Shown here piece by piece: positions 54,129 to 62,269 of a DNA stretch of 64,000 bases. Source of the DNA: Pseudomonas sp. FP1742 (GTDB lineage Bacteria > Pseudomonadota > Gammaproteobacteria > Pseudomonadales > Pseudomonadaceae); the NCBI RefSeq assembly GCF_030687145.1, contig NZ_CP117460.1, positions 1,736,001 through 1,800,000 of the forward strand, given 5' to 3'. Position numbers and translations under genes: made by a program. The notes beneath the pieces were generated by a model. That model saw nothing but the letters and a program-made list of their open reading frames with translations. It was not told where the DNA came from and ran no database searches. How positions within the stretch are numbered: the stretch's first letter is position 1; every line of letters starts with the position of its first letter.

Positions 54129-55544
54129 CTAAATCAACGTCTCGATGCGCAACGAGTTGGTCGACCCCGGCTGCCCGAACGGCACCCCCGCCGTAATCAG
54201 CAACGTATCCCCGCGCTGAGCCATCCCCTGCGCCTGGGCGATTTCCAGCGCCGTCGAGCACACTTCATCCACCTGCCGCAGCCGGTCATTGACCACCGAG
54301 TGCACGCCCCACGCCACGGTCAACCGGCGAGCGGTCTGCAGATTCGGCGTCAGGTTGAGGATCGGTACCGTCGGCCGCTCCCGCGCCGCCCGCAGGCTCG
54401 AGGTGCCGGACTCGCTGTAGTTCACCAGCACCGCCACCGGCAGCACGTTGCTGATGCGGCGGATCGCGCAACTGATCGCGTCCGACACCGTGGCCTCGGC
54501 TTTCGGCCGGCTCACGTCCAGTTGGGTCTGATAGTCGGGACCGTTTTCCACCTGGCGGATGATCTTGCTCATCATCTGCACGGCTTCCAGCGGGTACTCG
54601 CCGGACGCGGTTTCCGCCGACAGCATCACCGCGTCCGCGCCTTCGGCCACTGCATTGGCGACGTCGGTGACTTCGGCGCGGGTCGGGGCTGGGGAGAAGC
54701 GCATCGACTCCAGCATCTGCGTCGCCACCACCACCGGTTTGCCGAGTTGGCGGCAGGTGCCGATGATGTTTTTCTGAATCTGCGGCACGCTTTCGGCCGG
54801 TACTTCCACGCCCAGATCACCGCGTGCGACCATGATCGCATCGCTCAATTCCGCGATTTCCCGCAGCTGAGTCACTGCCGATGGCTTCTCGATCTTCGCC
54901 ATCAGAAAAGCTTTGTCGCCGATCAGCGCACGGGCCTCGCGGATATCTTCCGGGCGCTGCACGAACGACAGCGCGACCCAGTCCACACCCAACTCCAGAC
55001 CGAAGCTCAAATCACGGCGGTCCTTGGCGGTCAACGGGCTCAGGTCGAGTACCGCTTGTGGCACGTTGACGCCTTTGCGATCCGACAATTCGCCGCCGTT
55101 GAGCACCGTGGTATCGATGGCGTCGGCGTACTTGGTCACCACCCGCAGGCGCAGCTTGCCGTCATCCAGCAGCAGGTCCATGCCGGGTTCCAGCGCGGCG
55201 ATGATTTCCGGGTGAGGCAAGTTGACCCGGCGCTCGTCCCCCGGCGTCGCATCCAGATCCAGTCGCAGCGCCTGGCCGCGATATAGCTGCACTTTGCCCT
55301 GGGCGAATTTGCCGACCCGCAGTTTCGGGCCTTGCAGGTCCATCAAAATGCCCAAGGGGTAATTCAGCTGGCGCTCGACCTCACGAATCCACTGATAGCG
55401 CTGCGCGTGGTCGGTGTGATCGCCGTGGCTGAAATTCAGGCGAAAGATATTCACCCCGGCGCGCACCAGTTCACGGATATCGTCGATCCCGTCGGTGGCC
55501 GGGCCGAGGGTGGCGAGGATTTTAACCTTCTTGTCAGGCGTCAT
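54129..55544 (-). CDS. pyk: Pyruvate kinase
   Basis: Pyruvate kinase converts phosphoenolpyruvate and ADP to pyruvate and ATP. It has 471 residues with the N-terminal KILATLGPATDG and NFSHGDH motifs, the catalytic region MAKIEKPSAV, and MVARGDLGVEVP for metal and substrate binding. It is the last gene of the gcl operon and overlaps the glycerate kinase gene by 11 bases. This ties it to glyoxylate and glycerate use rather than general glycolysis. Confidence 0.95.
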   Translation of the reverse strand: MTPDKKVKILATLGPATDGIDDIRELVRAGVNIFRLNFSHGDHTDHAQRYQWIREVERQLNYPLGILMDLQGPKLRVGKFAQGKVQLYRGQALRLDLDATPGDERRVNLPHPEIIAALEPGMDLLLDDGKLRLRVVTKYADAIDTTVLNGGELSDRKGVNVPQAVLDLSPLTAKDRRDLSFGLELGVDWVALSFVQRPEDIREARALIGDKAFLMAKIEKPSAVTQLREIAELSDAIMVARGDLGVEVPAESVPQIQKNIIGTCRQLGKPVVVATQMLESMRFSPAPTRAEVTDVANAVAEGADAVMLSAETASGEYPLEAVQMMSKIIRQVENGPDYQTQLDVSRPKAEATVSDAISCAIRRISNVLPVAVLVNYSESGTSSLRAARERPTVPILNLTPNLQTARRLTVAWGVHSVVNDRLRQVDEVCSTALEIAQAQGMAQRGDTLLITAGVPFGQPGSTNSLRIETLI

Positions 55545-56814
55545 GTTTAGGGCTCTCGAGGATCAGTATGGCGCGGAAGTCGTTGACGTTGGTGCGGGTC
55601 GGCTCGGTGACGATCAGTGCATCGAGCGCCGCGAAGTAGCCATAGCCATTGTTATTGTCCAGTTCATCGCTGGCGCTCAAACCGAGAGCTGCGGCGTGGG
55701 CGTAGCTGTCCGGAGTCATGAGGGCGCCGGCATTGTCTTCGGAGCCGTCGATACCATCGGTGTCACCGGCCAGGGCGTAGACGCCGGGCAGGCCCTTGAG
55801 GCTGTCGGTCAGGCTCAGGAGGAATTCGGCATTACGCCCGCCACGGCCATTGCCGCGCACCGTGACGGTGGTTTCGCCGCCGGACAGAATCACGCACGGC
55901 GCCGCCAGCGGCTGGCCGTGCTGGAGGATCTGCCGCGCAATGCCGGCGTGGACCTTCGCCACTTCCCGGGATTCACCTTCCAGGTCGCCGAGAATCAACG
56001 GGCTGAAACCAGCCTGACGGGCTTTCACCGCCGCCGCTTCCAGTGATTGCTGCGGACGGGCGATCAATTGGAAGTGACTGCGGGCCAGGCTCGGATCGCC
56101 GGGTTTGACCGTCTCCGACTCGGGGCTTTGCAGCCAGTTGCGCACCGAGGCCGGGACTTCGATGGCATAACGCTTGAGGATCGCCAACGCTTCAGCCGAG
56201 GTGCTCGGGTCGGCCACGGTGGGGCCGGAGGCGATGACGGTGGCGAGATCGCCCGGCACATCGGAAATTGCATAGGTGTAAACCGTGGCGGGCCAGCAGG
56301 CTTTGCCCAGACGCCCACCTTTGATCGCCGAGAGGTGCTTGCGCACGCAGTTCATCTCACCGATGGTCGCGCCGGATTTGAGTAGCGCTTTGTTGATCGA
56401 TTGCTTGTCGGCCAGGGTGATGCCGGCGGCGGGCAAGGCGAGCAGGGCAGAGCCACCGCCCGAGAGCAGGAAGATCACACGGTCGTCTTCGCTCAGGTTG
56501 CTGACCAGTTCCAGAACCCGTTTCGCGACGGCCAGACCGGCAGCGTCCGGCACCGGATGCGCGGCTTCGACCACTTCGATTTTTTCGCACGGGGCGCCGT
56601 GGCCGTAGCGGGTCACCACCAGGCCTGTCACTTCACCCTGCCAGCAGCGCTCGACCACCTGGGCCATGGCGGCCGCGGCTTTACCGGCACCGATAACGAT
56701 CACCCGGCCGCTGCGGTCGGTTGGCAAATGGGCTTCAAGGACGTGCTGCGGATGGGCCGCGTCGATGGCTGTGGCAAACAGCTCGCGCAGCAATTGTTGC
56801 GGATCGACCGACAT
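55534..56814 (-). CDS. ttuD: Glycerate 2-kinase (MOFRL family, TtuD)
   Basis: This is a 426-residue protein of the glycerate kinase / MOFRL type, annotated in older work as hydroxypyruvate reductase. It has GRVIVIGAGKAAAAMAQVVE, FLLSGGGSALL and the C-terminal MOFRL-type AGDTDGIDGSEDNAGA. It should phosphorylate glycerate made by GlxR to 2-phosphoglycerate. It overlaps pyk by 11 bases and follows glxR across a 201-base gap that holds a long inverted repeat. Confidence 0.92.
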   Translation of the reverse strand: MSVDPQQLLRELFATAIDAAHPQHVLEAHLPTDRSGRVIVIGAGKAAAAMAQVVERCWQGEVTGLVVTRYGHGAPCEKIEVVEAAHPVPDAAGLAVAKRVLELVSNLSEDDRVIFLLSGGGSALLALPAAGITLADKQSINKALLKSGATIGEMNCVRKHLSAIKGGRLGKACWPATVYTYAISDVPGDLATVIASGPTVADPSTSAEALAILKRYAIEVPASVRNWLQSPESETVKPGDPSLARSHFQLIARPQQSLEAAAVKARQAGFSPLILGDLEGESREVAKVHAGIARQILQHGQPLAAPCVILSGGETTVTVRGNGRGGRNAEFLLSLTDSLKGLPGVYALAGDTDGIDGSEDNAGALMTPDSYAHAAALGLSASDELDNNNGYGYFAALDALIVTEPTRTNVNDFRAILILESPKHDA

Positions 56815-56857
56815 GGCGGGCTCCCGGAATTCTTGTTATTGGAGGGCGACTCGGTTC

Positions 56858-57000
56858 CCTGTGGGAGCGGCCTGTGGTGGGGGGGCTTGCCCCCGTTTGA
56901 GTGCGTAGCGCTCACAAAGTCTTTGGTGTATCAGAGATTTTGGGGCTGCTTCGCAACTCAACGGGGGCAAGCCCCCTCGCCACAGGCCCGCGCCCACAGG
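56858..57000. repeat. Long imperfect inverted repeat (GGGGGCTTGCCCCC family)
   Basis: The arms at 56858-56900 and 56957-57000 are related complements: CCTGTGGG, a GC-rich stretch, then GGGGGCTTGCCCCCGTT. The core differs from the common REP core (CTTGCCCCC instead of CTTGCTCGC). It lies in the glxR-ttuD gap of the operon. Confidence 0.88.
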
Positions 57001-57015
57001 TTTTTGCGCAGGGCG

Positions 57016-57906
57016 TTATTTATCGCGAATTGAGAAGTTCGCCATGTGTTCCAGGCCCTTGATCAGCGCCGAGTGATCCCAGTTGCTGCCACCGATGGCC
57101 GCGCAGGTGCTGAACACCTGTTGGGTATTGGCGGTGTTCGGCAGGTTGATGTTTAGCTCGCGGGCACCGGCCAGGGCCAGGTTCAGGTCCTTCTGGTGCA
57201 GGCTGATGCGGAAGCCTGGATCGAAGGTGCCTTTGATCATGCGTTCACCGTGCACTTCAAGGATCTTCGACGAGGCGAAGCCACCCATCAGTGCTTCACG
57301 GACCTTGGCCGGATCAGCACCGTTTTTCGAGGCGAACAACAGCGCTTCGGCCACAGCCTGGATGTTCAGCGCGACGATGATCTGGTTCGCCACTTTCGCG
57401 GTTTGCCCGTCGCCATTGCCGCCGACCAGGGTGATGTTCTTGCCCATGGCCTGGAACAGCGGCAGGGCACGTTCGAAGGCGTCGGCGTCACCACCGACCA
57501 TGATGCTCAGGGTCGCGGCCTTGGCGCCGACTTCACCGCCGGAAACCGGCGCGTCGAGGTATTGCGCGCCTTTCTCGTTGATTTTGGCGGCGAAGGTTTT
57601 GGTGGCCGTCGGCGAGATCGAGCTCATGTCGATCACGACTTTGCCTTTGCCGACGCCCGCCGCAACACCGTCGGCGCGGAACAGCACGTCATCGACCTGC
57701 GGGGTATCCGGCACCATGACGATGATGAATTCGGCTTCCTGGGCGACTTCTTTCGGGTTTGCCAGCGCGACGGCGCCAGCAGCCACCAGGTCGGCAGGCG
57801 CGGGGTCGTGGTGCGCCGACAGGAACAGGCTGTGACCGGCTTTCTGCAGGTTCAACGCCATTGGGTGGCCCATGATGCCGGTGCCGATGAATCCGATTTT
57901 AGCCAT
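57016..57906 (-). CDS. glxR: Tartronate semialdehyde reductase
   Basis: GlxR reduces 2-hydroxy-3-oxopropionate to D-glycerate with NAD(P)H. It has 296 residues and belongs to the beta-hydroxyacid dehydrogenase family. The Rossmann motif is GFIGTGIMGHPMA (residues 5-17), the substrate loop is DAPVSGGEVGA, and the catalytic Lys lies in GQTAKVANQI. It is the third gene of the gcl operon. Confidence 0.94.
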   Translation of the reverse strand: MAKIGFIGTGIMGHPMALNLQKAGHSLFLSAHHDPAPADLVAAGAVALANPKEVAQEAEFIIVMVPDTPQVDDVLFRADGVAAGVGKGKVVIDMSSISPTATKTFAAKINEKGAQYLDAPVSGGEVGAKAATLSIMVGGDADAFERALPLFQAMGKNITLVGGNGDGQTAKVANQIIVALNIQAVAEALLFASKNGADPAKVREALMGGFASSKILEVHGERMIKGTFDPGFRISLHQKDLNLALAGARELNINLPNTANTQQVFSTCAAIGGSNWDHSALIKGLEHMANFSIRDK

Positions 57907-57957
57907 GAGAAAATCCTCTTGTTTTTATGTCGCTCAGCAAATAGGAGAAAGCTTTTG

Positions 57958-58044
57958 GTGGGAGCGGGCTTGCTCGCGAAGAGGCCATAACATTCAGCAT
58001 CGATGTGACTGTTACACCGCTTTCGCGAGCAAGCCCGCTCCCAC
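57958..58044. repeat. REP pair (REPIN), forward-then-reverse orientation
   Basis: The arms at 57958-57980 and 58022-58044 are perfect inverted REP cores. The spacer (ATTCAGCATCGATGTGACTGTTACAC in part) resembles the one at 13165-13201. It lies in the hyi-glxR gap. Confidence 0.92.
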
Positions 58045-58054
58045 ATGGATTGCG

Positions 58055-58837
58055 TCAAATTGCGTTATGGGTTTTGAGCCAGCCCAGGCCCGCTTCAGTG
58101 GTGGTCAGCGGCTTGTATTCACAACCGACCCAGCCCTGATAACCGATGCGGTCCAGGTGTTCGAACAGGAAGCGGTAGTTGATTTCACCGGTGCCTGGCT
58201 CGTTGCGCCCCGGGTTGTCGGCCAACTGGATGTGATTGATCTCGTCCAGGTGCGCGGCCATGGTGCGGGCCAGGTCGCCTTCCATGATTTGCATGTGATA
58301 GATGTCGTATTGCAGGAACAGGTTGGCGCTGCCGACCTGCTCGCGAATCGACAGGGCTTGCGCCGTGTTGTTCAGGTAGAAGCCCGGAATGTCGCGGGTG
58401 TTGATCGCTTCCATCACCAGTTTGATGCCCGCCGCTTGCAGCTTGTCGGCCGCGTACTTGAGGTTGGCGACGAAGGTTTTTTCCACGGTGGCCTCGTCGA
58501 CGCCTTGCGGACGAATACCGGCCAGGCAGTTGACCTGGGTGTTGCCCAGCACTTGGGCGTAGGCAATGGCCAGGTCGACACCGGCGCGGAACTCTTCGAC
58601 CCGGTCCGGCAGGCACGCGATACCGCGTTCGCCCTTGGCCCAGTCACCGGCCGGCAGGTTGAACAGCACCTGGGTCAAGCCATTGGCATCGAGCCTGGCC
58701 TTGATGTCGGCGGAGCTGAAGTCGTAAGGGAACAGGTATTCGACGCCACTGAAGCCGGCCTTGGCGGCAGCGTCGAAACGGGCAAGAAAATCCTGCTCGG
58801 TGAACAGCATGGACAGGTTGGCTGCGAAACGCGGCAT
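58055..58837 (-). CDS. hyi: Hydroxypyruvate isomerase
   Basis: Hyi interconverts hydroxypyruvate and tartronate semialdehyde. This 260-residue xylose-isomerase-like TIM barrel begins MPRFAANLSMLFTEQDFLAR and has FSGVEYLFPYDF, LVMEAINTRDIPGF and a C-terminal GCEYKP. The ATG at 58837 follows AGGAGACCACC. A longer frame to 59014 would read into the inverted repeat and is rejected. Confidence 0.93.
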   Translation of the reverse strand: MPRFAANLSMLFTEQDFLARFDAAAKAGFSGVEYLFPYDFSSADIKARLDANGLTQVLFNLPAGDWAKGERGIACLPDRVEEFRAGVDLAIAYAQVLGNTQVNCLAGIRPQGVDEATVEKTFVANLKYAADKLQAAGIKLVMEAINTRDIPGFYLNNTAQALSIREQVGSANLFLQYDIYHMQIMEGDLARTMAAHLDEINHIQLADNPGRNEPGTGEINYRFLFEHLDRIGYQGWVGCEYKPLTTTEAGLGWLKTHNAI

Positions 58838-58861
58838 GGTGGTCTCCTGTAAAAATATGTG

Positions 58862-58969
58862 CCTGTAGCAGCTGCCGAGGTACGAGGCTGCGTTGGGCTG
58901 CGAAGCGGCCCCCCGATGGCGGTCCTGCGGACACGCAACGCAGCCTCGTACCTCGGCAGCTGCTACAGG
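58862..58969. repeat. Perfect 33-base inverted repeat (GCAGCTGCCGAGGTACGAGG type)
   Basis: The arms 58862-58894 and 58937-58969 are exact complements over 33 bases with a 42-base spacer. The arm sequence (CTGTAGCAGCTGCCGAGG then TACGAGGCTGCG) is unrelated to the main REP core but is of a kind common between Pseudomonas genes. It fills most of the gcl-hyi gap and would form a strong RNA hairpin. Confidence 0.93.
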
Positions 58970-58982
58970 TGTCAGGTCATTC

Positions 58983-60758
58983 TTAATCGAGCAACGAAAT
59001 CGCCGTTGGCGCATCGTTGCCGACCAGCGCCAGGTCTTCGAATTCGTTGACGGCGTTGATCTCGGTGCCCATGGAAATGTTGGTCACGCGCTCCAGAATG
59101 ATCTCGACGATCACCGGCACCTTGAACTCCTCGATCATCTCCTGAGCCTTGCGCAGGGCAGGCTGGATCTGACCCGGTTCGAACACGCGCAGCGCCTTGC
59201 AACCCAGGCCTTCGGCGACCGCGACATGGTCGACACCGTAGCCGTTGAGTTCCGGAGCGTTGAGGTTGTCGAAGGACAGCTGCACGCAGTAGTCCATGTC
59301 GAAACCGCGCTGGGCCTGACGGATCAGCCCCAGGTACGAGTTGTTCACCACGACGTGGATGTACGGCAGCTTGAACTGCGCGCCCACGGCCAGTTCTTCG
59401 ATCATGAACTGGAAGTCGTAATCGCCCGAGAGCGCTACCACCTTGCGGGTCGGATCAGCCTTGACCACGCCGAGCGCGGCCGGGATGGTCCAGCCCAGCG
59501 GGCCGGCCTGACCGCAGTTGATCCAGTGACGCGGTTTGTAGACGTGCAGGAACTGCGCGCCGGCAATCTGCGACAGGCCGATGGTGCTGACGTAGCAAGT
59601 GTCCTTGCCGAACACCTGGTTCATCTCTTCGTAAACGCGCTGCGGCTTGACCGGCACGTTGTCGAAGTGAGTCTTGCGCTGCAGGCTGGCTTTGCGCTGC
59701 TGACAGTCTTGCAGCCAGGCGCTGCGGTTTTTCAGCTTGCCGGCGGCTTGCCATTCGCGAGCGACTTCGATGAACACGGTCAATGCGGCAGCGGCGTCGG
59801 ACACGATGCCCAGGTCCGGGGTGAACACGCGGCCGATCTGGGTCGGTTCGATGTCGACGTGAATGAACTTGCGGCCTTCGGTGTAAACGTCGACCGAACC
59901 GGTGTGACGGTTGGCCCAGCGGTTACCGACGCCCAGTACCACGTCGGACTTCAGCATCGTGGCGTTGCCATAACGGTGCGAGGTTTGCAGGCCGACCATG
60001 CCGACCATCAGCGGGTGATCGTCCGGGATGGTGCCCCAGCCCATCAGCGTCGGGATCACCGGAATACCGGTCAGCTCGGCGAACTCCACCAGCAACTCGC
60101 TGGCGTCGGCATTGATGATGCCGCCACCGGCCACCAGCAATGGGCGTTCAGCCTGGTCGAGCATGGCCAGGGCTTTTTCCACCTGCACGCGGGTCGCGCT
60201 CGGCTTGGCCAGTGGCAGCGGCTGGTAGGCGTCGATGTCGAATTCAATTTCGGCCATCTGCACGTCGAACGGCAGGTCGATCAGCACCGGGCCAGGACGG
60301 CCGGAGCGCATTTCGTAGAAGGCTTTCTGGAACGCATAAGGCACCTGGCCCGGCTCCAGAACCGTGGTCGCCCACTTGGTGACCGGCTTGACTATGCTGG
60401 TGATGTCGACGGCCTGGAAGTCTTCCTTGTGCATACGGGCCCGCGGTGCTTGCCCGGTGATGCACAGGATCGGGATCGAGTCGGCCGAAGCGCTGTAGAG
60501 CCCGGTGACCATGTCGGTACCGGCAGGTCCCGATGTGCCGATGCACACGCCAATGTTGCCGGCCTTGGTGCGGGTGTAACCCTCGGCCATGTGCGAGGCG
60601 CCTTCAACGTGGCGAGCGAGGACGTGATCGATGCCACCGACCTTCTGCAAGGCGGAGTACAGCGGGTTGATCGCGGCGCCCGGGATGCCGAAAGCGGTAT
60701 CGACCCCTTCACGGCGCATCACCAGAACGGCGGCTTCGATTGCTCTCATTTTGCTCAT
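58983..60758 (-). CDS. gcl: Glyoxylate carboligase
   Basis: Gcl joins two glyoxylates to tartronate semialdehyde with release of CO2. It is a 591-residue ThDP enzyme. Residue 51 is Val ([14 protein letters not shown]), where almost all ThDP enzymes have a catalytic Glu; this substitution is diagnostic for Gcl. The ThDP/Mg motif is [13 protein letters not shown]. The ATG at 60758 ([13 protein letters not shown]) gives the family length; an extension to 60794 would run into the operator. It is the first gene of the operon. Confidence 0.96.
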   Translation of the reverse strand: MSKMRAIEAAVLVMRREGVDTAFGIPGAAINPLYSALQKVGGIDHVLARHVEGASHMAEGYTRTKAGNIGVCIGTSGPAGTDMVTGLYSASADSIPILCITGQAPRARMHKEDFQAVDITSIVKPVTKWATTVLEPGQVPYAFQKAFYEMRSGRPGPVLIDLPFDVQMAEIEFDIDAYQPLPLAKPSATRVQVEKALAMLDQAERPLLVAGGGIINADASELLVEFAELTGIPVIPTLMGWGTIPDDHPLMVGMVGLQTSHRYGNATMLKSDVVLGVGNRWANRHTGSVDVYTEGRKFIHVDIEPTQIGRVFTPDLGIVSDAAAALTVFIEVAREWQAAGKLKNRSAWLQDCQQRKASLQRKTHFDNVPVKPQRVYEEMNQVFGKDTCYVSTIGLSQIAGAQFLHVYKPRHWINCGQAGPLGWTIPAALGVVKADPTRKVVALSGDYDFQFMIEELAVGAQFKLPYIHVVVNNSYLGLIRQAQRGFDMDYCVQLSFDNLNAPELNGYGVDHVAVAEGLGCKALRVFEPGQIQPALRKAQEMIEEFKVPVIVEIILERVTNISMGTEINAVNEFEDLALVGNDAPTAISLLD

Positions 60759-60784
60759 GGTTTTGTGCCTCTTACGTTTTGTAA

Positions 60785-60794
60785 TTGTATACAA
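60785..60794. promoter_or_regulatory. TTGTATACAA operator proximal to gcl
   Basis: A perfect 10-base palindrome lies 27 bases before the gcl ATG and just downstream of a predicted gcl promoter, a typical repressor position. The same word occurs at 60923-60932. GntR/FCD-type regulators bind such sites. Confidence 0.7.
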
Positions 60795-60808
60795 GTGGCT
60801 TTGCGCAG

Positions 60809-60838
60809 AGTGTATTCACGGCGGACGGCGCAGGTCAA
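60809..60838 (-). promoter_or_regulatory. Predicted gcl promoter
   Basis: On the minus strand TTGACC (60838-60833) and TACACT (60814-60809) are separated by 18 bases. Transcription would begin near 60801, placing the TTGTATACAA operator at about +8 to +17. Confidence 0.5.
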
Positions 60839-60922
60839 TCCATTTTCTCAAGCGGCTGTTTCATTCGTCGGAAGCCCAAAGAACTATGGCTTTTCGTCGC
60901 ATGTGGCGCTTTTCTAGAATTA

Positions 60923-60932
60923 TTGTATACAA
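60923..60932. promoter_or_regulatory. TTGTATACAA operator proximal to the glcG-like gene
   Basis: This second identical palindrome is centred 138 bases from the first, about 13 helical turns. It lies 92 bases before the divergent glcG-like gene, and its internal TATACA could be part of a -10 box. Confidence 0.65.
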
Positions 60933-61024
60933 AAAAATAATTCATTGTGTTCTATTTGTTGCATCGGATTGCGCAACACAAAGCAATCCAACGGCTTTCC
61001 CAATAACAAAATGAGGACGGCACC

Positions 61025-61465
61025 ATGAGCGCTTTAACCTTGAAAGTTGCAGTCAACCTGGCCGATCAGGCCATCACCGCAGGGCGGGCCATCTCTGCCG
61101 CGCCCTTGACCGTTGCCGTGCTGGACGCCGGCGGGCATCTGATCACCCTGCAACGTGAAGACGGCGCCAGCCTGCTGCGTCCGCAGATCGCCATTGGCAA
61201 GGCCTGGGGCGCGATCGCCCTGGGCAAGGGCTCACGCCTGCTGGCACAGGACGCCCAACAACGCCCGGCCTTCTTCGCCGCGCTGAATAGCCTGGGGCAG
61301 GGCAGCGTCGTCCCGGTACCGGGCGGCGTGTTGATTCGGGATCAGGACGGGACTGTGTTGGGGGCGGTGGGCATCAGTGGGGATCTGTCTGATGTTGATG
61401 AGCAATGTGCGATAAGGGCGATCGAGGGGCAGGGGTTGAGGGCGGATGCGGGGATTGCTGCCTGA
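61025..61465 (+). CDS. GlcG/HbpS-family heme-binding-like protein
   Basis: This is a 146-residue single-domain protein of the GlcG/HbpS (DUF336) family: LTVAVLDAGGHLITLQREDGAS, shown here by its ends, then IAIGKAWGAIALGKGSR, PVPGGVLI and GAVGISGDLSDVDEQCA. Family members are found beside glycolate and glyoxylate genes, with unclear function. It is divergent from gcl and shares a control region with two TTGTATACAA sites. Confidence 0.88.
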   Translation: MSALTLKVAVNLADQAITAGRAISAAPLTVAVLDAGGHLITLQREDGASLLRPQIAIGKAWGAIALGKGSRLLAQDAQQRPAFFAALNSLGQGSVVPVPGGVLIRDQDGTVLGAVGISGDLSDVDEQCAIRAIEGQGLRADAGIAA

Positions 61466-61491
61466 TTTTTTAGGCTGACTGATCTACCGCT

Positions 61492-61584
61492 TTCGCGAGC
61501 AAGCCCGCTCCCACACTGGGTCGTCGGTGGACACAAAATGTGTGAACACCGCAAATCCCCTGTGGGAGCGGGCTTGCTCGCGAA
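61492..61584. repeat. REP pair upstream of the RAYT gene, reverse-then-forward orientation
   Basis: The arms at 61492-61514 and 61562-61584 are perfect inverted REP cores. The spacer with GGTGGACACAAAATGTGTGAAC closely matches that of the element at 34756. It ends 98 bases before the transposase start. Confidence 0.92.
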
Positions 61585-61682
61585 GACAATGTCCCAGACA
61601 CATCCAGCTAAAAGTCTGCCCCACTGTCCTATGTCCGCTGATCTAGCCTTTTCATGATTTCATCCATGAAGGGGGCAAAGGA

Positions 61683-62141
61683 ATGCCTGAACTGTCAGCA
61701 TCACATCGTCTGCGCATTGGTCGCTATGCAGAGCAGAACCGCATCTATCTACTGACGGCCAATACGCTTGGGCGGGAGCCTGTTTTCAAGGATTACACGT
61801 TGGGCAGGAAGGTCGTACATCAATTCAGGCAAGCACAGAGCGAGGGTTTTGCTGATTCATTGGCCTGGGTCGTCATGCCCGATCATTTTCATTGGCTTGT
61901 TCAATTGCAAAAAGGATCACTGGGTCAATTGATGTGCCAGGCGAAATCCTTGAGTACTCGATCGATCAATGCGGCGACTGGACGGACAGGCAGTCTTTGG
62001 CAGCAGAGTTTTCATGATCATGTACTGCGGCAAGAGGAGAGTTTGGTGAGAGTGGCCCGTTATGTCGTTGCCAACCCCTTGCGCGCGGGACTGGTTGAGA
62101 AATTGGGTGACTATCCTTTGTGGGATGCCATTTGGGTTTGA
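61683..62141 (+). CDS. rayT: REP-associated tyrosine transposase (RAYT)
   Basis: This is a 152-residue single-copy Y1 transposase of the IS200/IS605 superfamily. It has the HUH motif VVMPDHFHWLV (His68, His70) and a catalytic Tyr127 in VARYVVANPLRAGL. GGGGCAAAGG precedes the ATG. REP pairs flank it at 61492-61584 and 62163-62255, the arrangement expected for the enzyme that disperses REPINs. The gene appears intact. Confidence 0.93.
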   Translation: MPELSASHRLRIGRYAEQNRIYLLTANTLGREPVFKDYTLGRKVVHQFRQAQSEGFADSLAWVVMPDHFHWLVQLQKGSLGQLMCQAKSLSTRSINAATGRTGSLWQQSFHDHVLRQEESLVRVARYVVANPLRAGLVEKLGDYPLWDAIWV

Positions 62142-62162
62142 TAGGGGAACCGAGTTGCCCCA

Positions 62163-62255
62163 TTCGCGAGCAAGCCGGCTCCCACAGTTGATCTCTGTTG
62201 TTCACAGATTTTGTGTACGCAGTAGATCCAATGTGGGAGCGGGCTTGCTCGCGAA
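62163..62255. repeat. REP pair downstream of the RAYT gene, reverse-then-forward orientation
   Basis: The arms at 62163-62187 and 62233-62255 are inverted REP cores with one change (AAGCCGGCTCC in the left arm). It starts 22 bases after the RAYT stop and ends 15 bases before the convergent tetR-type gene end. Confidence 0.92.
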
Positions 62256-62269
62256 GGCCGCTCCGCGAT

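Noticed and set aside
58893..60917. A 674-codon plus-strand frame opposite gcl
   Set aside because: It is antisense to glyoxylate carboligase, begins inside the inverted repeat and has low-complexity His/Asp/Val content.
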